Positions 8,315 to 16,082 of a stretch of DNA of 64,000 bases are shown in pieces. Both the position numbers and the translations under genes were made by a program. The stretch is from NCBI GenBank assembly GCA_016214785.1, contig JACRNV010000059.1:17924-81923 (forward strand), read 5' to 3'. Below the pieces are notes generated by a model that saw only the letters and a program-made list of their open reading frames with translations, did no database searches and had not been told where the DNA came from. How positions within the stretch are numbered: the first letter of the stretch is position 1; each line of letters opens with the position of its first letter. This DNA is from Methanobacteriota archaeon. GTDB lineage: Archaea; Thermoplasmatota; Thermoplasmata; SG8-5; JACRNV01.

Positions 8315-11300
8315 ATGAATGCAAAAACAACTAAAGCGCTAAGCATACTGGCCATAGGGCTAATGATAGTTTCCCTCGTGCCAGCGAAGACCGCTGCGGC
8401 AGCGCCGCAGGACACGTTGATACTTGGATTGCAGCAGGACTGCAAGAACCTCAATTTCTTCGACCCAAAGACAAACGATGTCTGGAAATCATATATGGTC
8501 GGCTGGAACTTCGAGACCCTGATGGCATTCACACCGGCGTTCAACCTATACCCCGTGCTGGCCACCCCCAAGGCTACAGGCGGCCTCAACGGCGCGGACG
8601 CGACGGTTGATGCATCGGGGCTGAACATAACGATTGCGATTAGGTCCGGCGTGACATTCACAGACGGCTCTACGATGAACGCGACGGACGTCGCTTTCAC
8701 GTACCAGACCCTTGGGTGGGGGCTTTACCAGACAACGGCCCTCAAACCACTCTTGAATACAACGCAGACTTACACGAGCTGGAACGGCAGCACGACCCAC
8801 GTTGGCGTAGTGGCCACCGACAGCACTCACGTCACGTTTTACTTGAACGGTAACTTCGCGATGTTCTGGTACGGGACACTGAACATACCGATCATACCGT
8901 CCCACATCTGGAAGAACCACCTCAAGCAACTGACGGCGAGCGAGCTCACCATTTTCAAGCTATCGACTGCTGAAATAGAGTTCCAGCTGGACTACTCGTT
9001 CGGCAGCAGCAGCTTCAGCTACGGGTCGGGGGAGTCCATATACCAGGCGACCATCGGGACCGGGCCGTGGATGATGAGCAAGTGGACCCCGAACTCCGAA
9101 GCCCAGATCGACGTCTACGGGAGCTACTGGGGGAAGGCCGAGAAAGTCAACTGGGCGAACAAGGACTACCCCTTCTACCCGGATTACCTGAGGCACATCC
9201 AGTTCAAGCAGTACGGAACGCTTGATGTGGCGATACTCGCGCTTCAGAAAGGGGATATCGATTATATCCCATGGAACATCGGCGCGAGCTTCTACAACTC
9301 GCTGAAGACCGACCCTAAAATTGGATTCGAGATATCGAACGACCAGGGTTACTTCTACATGGCGTTCAACATGCGGAAGGAGCCCATGGCAAACCTTTCG
9401 TTCAGGCAGGCGGTCGCGTACTGCATAGACAAAGAGTACATCGTCAACAGGCTCCTGGGCGGCTACGGAGTTAAGGGAGCCAACCCGATATCTATAACGA
9501 ACCCGACTTACCTGAACGACCAGCACCCAGACTACATCGACAACCTGAACCTCGACAAGGCAAAGGCGACGCTCGATGCGGCTGGTTACACGGACAAGAA
9601 CAGCGACGGCTGGAGGGAGAAGCCCGATGGGTCGCCTTTGAAGGTGACGATGCTGACGCCGCCGAAGGACTACGACCCGACGAGGGCCGATGCGGGCATC
9701 ATGATATCGAAGAACCTGAAGTCGATAGGCCTGAACGTCGAATCGGTGCCAACGAGCTTCGACGCGATCGTTGCGGCCGCGTACGTCTCTGTCGATTTCG
9801 ACATCTACGTCCTCGGGTGGTCGCTGGGCGCGTTCCCGGAGACCTACCTCAGGGACATCTTCCACAGCGAGAGCGACTCGAAGATAAACCCGGCAGGGCA
9901 GAACGCCATGGGTTACCACAACCCCACCGTGGACGCAAAGATCGACGCCATGTTGACGGAGATGAACACGGGTGCCAGACAGACGCTCATCAAGGAGATA
10001 TGCGGCATCTTGATGACCGAGCTGCCGTACGACGTCCTGTACTACAGGCAGAACATCGAGGCCTTCCGCAAGGTGAGCTGGGAGGGCTGGGTGTCCGCTT
10101 TCGGCAACGTCTACAACGGCTTCTCGCTGAACACCCTGCACCCGCCAGGGGCGGCGCAGGGCGCAGCAGGCGGCGGCGGAGGCGGGGCTGTGACGGGCGT
10201 GTCATACGGGACGCCGGACCACTTCTCGTTCTCCGGCAACCTGACGCTCGAGGCCGCGATGAACCTGCCGGACTACGGGCAGGCAGGCGGCTCCATGACC
10301 GGGAAGGTCCTGGTGACCGAAGTGTACCAGACCACGACGCCCGCTTTCAGGGCCGTTAGGCCGTGCGCCAATGCGACGGTGAACATCACGAGCAGCTACG
10401 GCGGATACTTCAACACGACGACGGATGCCAGTGGCGAGGCGACCTTCGTGACGACGCTACCGTACATGAAGCTCTACGATGTCTGGTTCCAGGCCACGGC
10501 GTCTAAAACAGGCAACTGGGCCAATACCAGCGGTAACGTCAAGCTCTCGTTCCCGTCCTTCTTTGCCCAGCTGACTCTCTCGACGACGAAGGGGGTCGTG
10601 GCGCCGAGCGGCGCAACGACGGTCAAGGCCAAGGTCACGAACTACCTGGGCCAGCCGATGCCCAATATCACAGTGTACATCGACCAGGCCAAGCTGTTTG
10701 GGTCCATGGACCGGTACAACAACACGACCGACGCTTCCGGGATAGCCAGCTTCATCTACACCGCGCCGAACGCGACCACGATGACCAACCAGAACCTTTA
10801 CGCGATTATAGGTGCCAACATCAGCGTTCCGAACACGGTCATACCTGAGATACAGAGCGCTAGCCTGACGATCGGCGTCGAGAACCCGGTGTACGACTGG
10901 ACGGACCTGGACATCGCCAAAGTCAACGACTACATATTGGAGGCCGTAGACGCCTCGCCAGCCCCCAACTCGACAACAATCGACGTCAAGTTGAAGGACA
11001 TCAACGGAACGGCGATAAGCGGTCAGTTAGTCTCAGTCAACATATCTGACCCGAACGTGCTGGTGCCAAACGCGACGATGCTGGCGACGAATGCCAGCGG
11101 CGGCGCGCAATTCACGATATGGACCAACCCGGCCTTCGCGGGCGCGAAGGCCGTCCTGGTCTCGTTCAACACCTCCAAGACCTTCGGCACCAAGGACAGC
11201 GTCGCGCTCTACGTCAGGAACGACCCGACCTACAACGTGCCTACCTACCACGTCAACATCATGAACCAGCCCAATGATAGGATAGACAACGTCTCGGGCC

Positions 11301-14300
11301 CGGGCAACACTAGCACAATAAATGTCAAGGTGCTCGACGGCGCGGGTGCGAATGTCAGCGGCGCCACGGTGAACATGGCAATGTCAAACAGCGTACTGGT
11401 CCAAGCTGACGCGGCGACCAAGACGACCAACGCAACCGGCGACGCGAACTTCACCGTCACATGCATTGCGAACGGCAGCGCAGACCTCGCACTCGGATTC
11501 AGCATAGCCAACAGCATCGGCATCTCGCAGGGCTACAACCTGAAGGTCAACAAGACCGTATCTCCGATACCGTACTCGATCATCGACGAGCTGGTCTACG
11601 GGCCTGCGGTCGGAGGCAGCAAGTACTGGCACAACCTGGCGAGCACGCCGGTAGTCAACGCGACGGTCTGGAAGTGGAACGCGGGGACATGGACGGCCCT
11701 CGTCGCAGCCACCGACTACACCATCAACCTCGGAACGGGCAACATATCGTACATCAACGAGCTTGCGACAGGGGACAGCGTCTATGCGTGGTACAACTAC
11801 TCGACTGTAGTGACGAATGAAACCGTCTTTGACACCCCTGCTGGTGGAGACCAGAATGGGGCACTCGATCACACGATGATTCTGGATGCAACCATATACA
11901 GAGAAAATAACGGCTCTGCCACTTGGGCACTGCTCACATCCCCCGCAGATTACACCATTGTCCCTGAAACGGGAGCTATCTCATTGACCGCACCAACGGC
12001 AGCAGGCGATGTCATCTACGCATACTACAACTACTCGACACCGGTCAACAACGAATCTGTCTTCGCCGGCCCCGCGGTGGGCGGCGAGACGGGCAACGTT
12101 GGCAGCCTCGACCACGTGCCAGTCGTCAACGCGACAGTCACGAAGCAGAACGGCGTCGCGAGGTTGCCAATGGCATCACCAGCAGACTACGGGCTCAACC
12201 TGACAACCGGTGCCTTAAATGTCGTCAACCCGCTCGTGTCGGGCGACAACATCATGGCCAACTACACCTACAACATCGCCCACCACAGGCTCAACGTGAC
12301 GGGCGTCACATCCTACTACGTTGACTCCGATCCCTGGAGCACGACTCCGACAACCTCCACGATAACCGTCAGGCTGAACGACACAGAGGGACACGCGCAG
12401 GCCTTTAAGACGGTCAGCGCCGTAACAACCGCCACGAACATCGGCATCGAGCCAAGCAACACCACAGATGTAACTGGGGTAGCAACATTCCACGTGACAT
12501 CCGCCTCCGACACTCCAGGGACAGCCTTCGTCTACTTCAAGGTGGAAAACACCTCAGGACTGACAAACAGCGTCGCAATCTACAACGGCGGCCCGATTAG
12601 GGGATACGCGGCGGACATCGACTTCGCGTTCATCTCGGAGCACTTGAGCGCCGGGACTGTCAACGTCACAGTCTACGACGAGACAGGCCAGCCGGCGGCC
12701 AACACCTTCGTCAACATGTATATCCCGCTGACCCCATATGGACAGCCAGCCAACTTCGACAACGGCAACTGGAGGACATTACCAAGCACAGCAAACCCCG
12801 ATTTGCCTACATACTATGGCGCGCCTGAATTGGACTTGTCCGAGGAATACGATGGCTTTGGAAGCTGGATTGATGAGTATACCGATGTCAACGGGGTTGT
12901 AAGCACGCCCATCTCGCTGGCTTCCTTCGTCGGCGACTCGGTCATCGAGCTCAACGTGGCAATAAACAGCGACGTCCCGAAGTTCGCGACCGGCGCCATA
13001 AACTACTGGTCAGGGCAGGGGATGACCGATTGGGAGGAGCAATTCTGGATACTGGCGCCTAACTCCCTGACGGAGAACATCTCAAGCGACTTCAACCCAT
13101 CTGCAGACCCCGTCATAGTCGATACTTCAATTGTAAAGCGCGGCCCCGTTGCCGTGCTGACCGAGGCCACGATGAACCTGACCTACCTGTCGATGGCGAA
13201 CCCGCTCGGTACCTTGAACCTGACTTACCAGGACGCTAACGGGCCATTGGCCAAAAAAACTGTTCTCAACGAATCACTGATAATCAATGCTGGTAGCGGA
13301 ATAAAGACACTTAAGACAAAACACCACGATATACTCGACTTAACATTGCTCATTCAGAACACAAGCGGTTGGACACAATTGACCAACCCAGTAGGCTATT
13401 CATTCAACGATGCAACTGGCGCAATAACATTAGTGGCCAACCTTACAGTGGGGGACAATGTCTACGCCCACTATAATTACACCACGAACATTATGCTGTC
13501 GAAGTACACATCCAAGCCGAAGAGGCTGACGCGCATGGTGTTACCAGCTTCCGGTGTCATGACATATGTCTACAATGACACGGCCAAATTCGCGTGGTGG
13601 ACCGACCCGGAGCCATTGACCATCTTGAACTATCCGGGCGCCTCGGCATGGACTACTGGCATAGGAGAGCAGGACTCGGTCCTGCCGTTCACGGCAATAT
13701 TGACCGACCGGAGCTACCCGTCAGGATATTGGACTGACTACGCCACATTCCCGTCGACATTCTTATTCCCGTACATCGCCCAGGGCACCGCGGGCAAGAA
13801 CATCCTCGCATCCATCGGCGCAGGCACGCCCACAAGAGCGCCAGTAGCGCCTTGCGTCGTCGCGGGCGACAACGCAACGCTGACCGTGAGCCTTAAGGAC
13901 GAGTACGGTCTGCCGGTCAGCGGGGCGAATGTATCCTACGAGGGAAAAGTGCTCAATTCCACCAATGCTAGTGGGGTTTCGGTCGTCTCAGTGCCAACCC
14001 CCTATCCGGCATACGTTGGAGCCTACGAGATACAGCTGACCATACAGAAGGGGACGATGGCGTCCACCGAGAGCTACTTCGTCAACCTCGTGGACCCGGA
14101 GCTCTTCCTGTCGGTCGAGTACTACAACCTCAATGCCACAGCGCCAACTGTGAACAAGCCGTTCAACGTAACCTTCACGGCACTCAACAACTGGTCATAC
14201 CACGGCTTCGCGTACTTCGACCTGATAGTCGACGGCGCGGTCGTCAACACGCAGAGGGTCAACCTGACTGGCATGGAGACGAAGAACGTCACCTTCGCCC

Positions 14301-14923
14301 ACACGCTCGCGGACACGCAGAACCACAATGTCACTGTAGCCCAAAATGGCAGGCGCTCGCTGGCGAACTGGACGGTGAAGGCCGGCGATGCGGCGGCAGC
14401 CAACCTACTCTACAGCAACCTCGTGATACCCACCAATATAACTGCAGGCACGCAATTCACGATGACCGTCGACGTGCAGAACAACGGGACTCTGAACGGC
14501 ACGTTCAACATACCGTTCATCATCGACGACATCGTGTACAATATCTCGGCGACGATCAACTCCGGGCAGACGGTGACCGTCTCGATGCCGTTCACCTTCG
14601 CGACGTCGGGCTCGCACACCATCAGGGTGGGCTCCTTGGCGCAGCAGACCGTGACGGTGAACGCGGCAGCCACAACGACCGCCCAGACGGGATACGACCT
14701 CATGACCCTTGCCATCGTTGGCATAGTCCTGATGGTGGTCGGCCTGCTCGTGGGATTCCTCATCGCGAAGAGCATGGCGAAGAAGGGCGAAGAGCCCGAG
14801 GCAATGCCGGAGGCGACCCCGACCGAGCAGCCGCCGGAGGAGCCGAAGGCCGAGGAAGCGAAACCCGAGGCGCCGGAGCCGGAGAAGGCCGAGCCCGCGA
14901 AGGAAGAGGAGAAGCCGCAGTAG
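8315..14923 (+). CDS. Giant family-5 (Opp/Dpp) substrate-binding protein with Ig-like stalk and C-terminal membrane anchor
   Basis: The 2202-residue protein starts with a signal peptide (LSILAIGLMIVSLVPAKTAAAA). Residues about 35-610 form an extracellular solute-binding domain of the peptide/nickel type, with GTGPWMMSKW, FRQAVAYCIDKEYIVNRLLGGYG and LTELPYDVLYY-like landmarks. After a GGGGGG linker come many Ig-like/Big_1-type modules (for example VKAKVTNYLGQPMPNITVYI and LTVSLKDEYGLPVSGANVSYE), four copies of a roughly 78-residue module, and two CARDB-like domains near the end. A helix at about 2128-2152 (MTLAIVGIVLMVVGLLVGFLIA) and an acidic Pro/Glu tail finish it. Ordinary family members are 500-600 residues. 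A TATA box, leader hairpin and GGAGGAG precede it; permease and ATPase genes follow. The ligand is probably a peptide but unproven. Confidence 0.9.
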   Translation: MNAKTTKALSILAIGLMIVSLVPAKTAAAAPQDTLILGLQQDCKNLNFFDPKTNDVWKSYMVGWNFETLMAFTPAFNLYPVLATPKATGGLNGADATVDASGLNITIAIRSGVTFTDGSTMNATDVAFTYQTLGWGLYQTTALKPLLNTTQTYTSWNGSTTHVGVVATDSTHVTFYLNGNFAMFWYGTLNIPIIPSHIWKNHLKQLTASELTIFKLSTAEIEFQLDYSFGSSSFSYGSGESIYQATIGTGPWMMSKWTPNSEAQIDVYGSYWGKAEKVNWANKDYPFYPDYLRHIQFKQYGTLDVAILALQKGDIDYIPWNIGASFYNSLKTDPKIGFEISNDQGYFYMAFNMRKEPMANLSFRQAVAYCIDKEYIVNRLLGGYGVKGANPISITNPTYLNDQHPDYIDNLNLDKAKATLDAAGYTDKNSDGWREKPDGSPLKVTMLTPPKDYDPTRADAGIMISKNLKSIGLNVESVPTSFDAIVAAAYVSVDFDIYVLGWSLGAFPETYLRDIFHSESDSKINPAGQNAMGYHNPTVDAKIDAMLTEMNTGARQTLIKEICGILMTELPYDVLYYRQNIEAFRKVSWEGWVSAFGNVYNGFSLNTLHPPGAAQGAAGGGGGGAVTGVSYGTPDHFSFSGNLTLEAAMNLPDYGQAGGSMTGKVLVTEVYQTTTPAFRAVRPCANATVNITSSYGGYFNTTTDASGEATFVTTLPYMKLYDVWFQATASKTGNWANTSGNVKLSFPSFFAQLTLSTTKGVVAPSGATTVKAKVTNYLGQPMPNITVYIDQAKLFGSMDRYNNTTDASGIASFIYTAPNATTMTNQNLYAIIGANISVPNTVIPEIQSASLTIGVENPVYDWTDLDIAKVNDYILEAVDASPAPNSTTIDVKLKDINGTAISGQLVSVNISDPNVLVPNATMLATNASGGAQFTIWTNPAFAGAKAVLVSFNTSKTFGTKDSVALYVRNDPTYNVPTYHVNIMNQPNDRIDNVSGPGNTSTINVKVLDGAGANVSGATVNMAMSNSVLVQADAATKTTNATGDANFTVTCIANGSADLALGFSIANSIGISQGYNLKVNKTVSPIPYSIIDELVYGPAVGGSKYWHNLASTPVVNATVWKWNAGTWTALVAATDYTINLGTGNISYINELATGDSVYAWYNYSTVVTNETVFDTPAGGDQNGALDHTMILDATIYRENNGSATWALLTSPADYTIVPETGAISLTAPTAAGDVIYAYYNYSTPVNNESVFAGPAVGGETGNVGSLDHVPVVNATVTKQNGVARLPMASPADYGLNLTTGALNVVNPLVSGDNIMANYTYNIAHHRLNVTGVTSYYVDSDPWSTTPTTSTITVRLNDTEGHAQAFKTVSAVTTATNIGIEPSNTTDVTGVATFHVTSASDTPGTAFVYFKVENTSGLTNSVAIYNGGPIRGYAADIDFAFISEHLSAGTVNVTVYDETGQPAANTFVNMYIPLTPYGQPANFDNGNWRTLPSTANPDLPTYYGAPELDLSEEYDGFGSWIDEYTDVNGVVSTPISLASFVGDSVIELNVAINSDVPKFATGAINYWSGQGMTDWEEQFWILAPNSLTENISSDFNPSADPVIVDTSIVKRGPVAVLTEATMNLTYLSMANPLGTLNLTYQDANGPLAKKTVLNESLIINAGSGIKTLKTKHHDILDLTLLIQNTSGWTQLTNPVGYSFNDATGAITLVANLTVGDNVYAHYNYTTNIMLSKYTSKPKRLTRMVLPASGVMTYVYNDTAKFAWWTDPEPLTILNYPGASAWTTGIGEQDSVLPFTAILTDRSYPSGYWTDYATFPSTFLFPYIAQGTAGKNILASIGAGTPTRAPVAPCVVAGDNATLTVSLKDEYGLPVSGANVSYEGKVLNSTNASGVSVVSVPTPYPAYVGAYEIQLTIQKGTMASTESYFVNLVDPELFLSVEYYNLNATAPTVNKPFNVTFTALNNWSYHGFAYFDLIVDGAVVNTQRVNLTGMETKNVTFAHTLADTQNHNVTVAQNGRRSLANWTVKAGDAAAANLLYSNLVIPTNITAGTQFTMTVDVQNNGTLNGTFNIPFIIDDIVYNISATINSGQTVTVSMPFTFATSGSHTIRVGSLAQQTVTVNAAATTTAQTGYDLMTLAIVGIVLMVVGLLVGFLIAKSMAKKGEEPEAMPEATPTEQPPEEPKAEEAKPEAPEPEKAEPAKEEEKPQ
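11587..12286 (+). repeat. Three tandem copies of a ~78-residue module inside the giant binding protein
   Basis: Copies at about 11587-11812, 11813-12046 and 12047-12286 share the pattern VF..P-GG...LDH..V.NAT, then a DYT/DYG strand, TGAIS/TGNIS, a GD element and YxYYNYST. The second copy has visibly more A and T than the first and third. The module resembles beta-rich repeats of tail-fibre and surface proteins. Confidence 0.7.
13263..13493 (+). repeat. Fourth, displaced copy of the module, inserted in an Ig-like domain
   Basis: LNESLIINAG...GWTQLTNPVGYSFNDATGAITL...GDNVYAHYNYTT matches the tandem copies upstream. It lies within an Ig-like domain whose strands resume as LSKYTSKPKRL. This segment is AT-rich against its GC-rich flanks. 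Confidence 0.65.
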
Positions 14924-14930
14924 GACAGCC

Positions 14931-14951
14931 AGGCTGGGCCTCTGGGTCCAG
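14931..14951 (+). terminator. Possible processing or termination hairpin after the binding-protein gene
   Basis: CTGGGCC and GGGTCCAG can pair over about seven bases (one G-T), followed within 30 nt by TTTTACAATTTTT. The permease genes start about 140 nt further on, so this could reduce read-through and favour high expression of the binding protein. Confidence 0.35.
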
Positions 14952-15091
14952 CTTCTAAAACCTTTCCTTTTACAATTTTTCAAGCAACCAGCGGCGCTTC
15001 ACATTGAAATTCCGAGGATGCTACCACAACGCTAAAATAGAAAGGAGGCGGTATTGGGCAGAGAGCCGCGAGGTTTACCGCTTTGGCGAGC

Positions 15092-16078
15092 ATGGCAAAG
15101 TACCTGGCCAACAGGATTCTTCAGGGCGTGGTGACGGTGTTCATCGTCACGAGCCTTATATTCGTGCTCTTCGAGGCGATGCCCGGCGATCCGCTATCTA
15201 GGTTCAGGGCCGACCCCACGATCACGAAGGAAAGGATAGCGCAGCTGGAGCAGGAGTTCGGCCTCAACAAGCCCTACCATGAGCGTTACGTCATATTCAT
15301 GACGAACATGTTCACGGGGAAGTTCGGGCAGTCGTATTCCGAGGGCCGGCCTGTAATGGACGTGATAGCGGACCGCCTCCCCAGAACGCTCCTGCTCTTC
15401 GGGGCGGAGACGATAGTCGTATATCTTTTCGGCGTCATGATAGGCTCGTTCATAGGCTGGAAGAGGGGCGGCGCAATAGAGGGCGCGACGGTCGTCACGT
15501 CCCTGGTATTCTACAACATGCCGTCCTTCTGGATAGGCCTCATCTGCATCTGGGTGTTCTCCTTCCAGCTGGGATGGTTCCCCCTTGGTCGGTTCAGCGG
15601 TCCGGCAGAGACGGCCCAGCATTTCGGCATCTCCGAGAACGCCTGGTACTTCACCGGCGTCGATTACCTGTGGCACATGGCCCTCCCGCTCATCGTCCTG
15701 GTGCTGATAGGCATCGCGGGCGTCATCCTGCTCATGAGGACATCGCTCCTGGAGGTCATGGGGGAGGACTACATACTCACGGCAAAGGCCAAGGGCTTGA
15801 CAGAGCGCCAGGTGCGCACCCGCCACGCGAACAGGAACGCATACCTCCCGATTGTAACGTCGTTTACGATATCCCTTGCGCTGGCGATAGGAGGGGCGCT
15901 GATACTCGAGCAGATTTTCACGTACTACGGTTTAGGTTACACTTATCTCAGCGCCCTCCTGAGGCAGGACCATTTCCTCGCGGGCGCGATACTATACATC
16001 ATTTCCATATTGGTAATACTCGCGAACATCATGGCCGATATACTCTATGGCTGGCTCGACCCCCGAGTCAGGATGTGA
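15092..16078 (+). CDS. dppB: Peptide ABC transporter permease, OppB/DppB type
   Basis: The 328-residue membrane protein has the OppB plan: an N-terminal helix (ILQGVVTVFIVTSLIFVLFEAMPGDP), a large outside loop with EQEFGLNKPYHERYVIFM and GKFGQS, and five further helices. The cytoplasmic EAA-type loop that docks to the ATPases reads TAKAKGLTERQVRTRHANRNA. It conducts substrate from the binding protein with the OppC-type partner next door. I chose the ATG at 15092; a TTG at 15083 is in frame and a GGAGG sits further upstream at 15044, so the start is uncertain by a few codons. The next gene starts four nt after the stop. Confidence 0.92.
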   Translation: MAKYLANRILQGVVTVFIVTSLIFVLFEAMPGDPLSRFRADPTITKERIAQLEQEFGLNKPYHERYVIFMTNMFTGKFGQSYSEGRPVMDVIADRLPRTLLLFGAETIVVYLFGVMIGSFIGWKRGGAIEGATVVTSLVFYNMPSFWIGLICIWVFSFQLGWFPLGRFSGPAETAQHFGISENAWYFTGVDYLWHMALPLIVLVLIGIAGVILLMRTSLLEVMGEDYILTAKAKGLTERQVRTRHANRNAYLPIVTSFTISLALAIGGALILEQIFTYYGLGYTYLSALLRQDHFLAGAILYIISILVILANIMADILYGWLDPRVRM

Positions 16079-16082
16079 TGCC

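Noticed and set aside
8960-10141. 393-codon minus-strand ORF opposite the solute-binding domain
   Set aside because: The sense strand encodes a recognisable family-5 binding domain; the antisense frame has no motif or start context.
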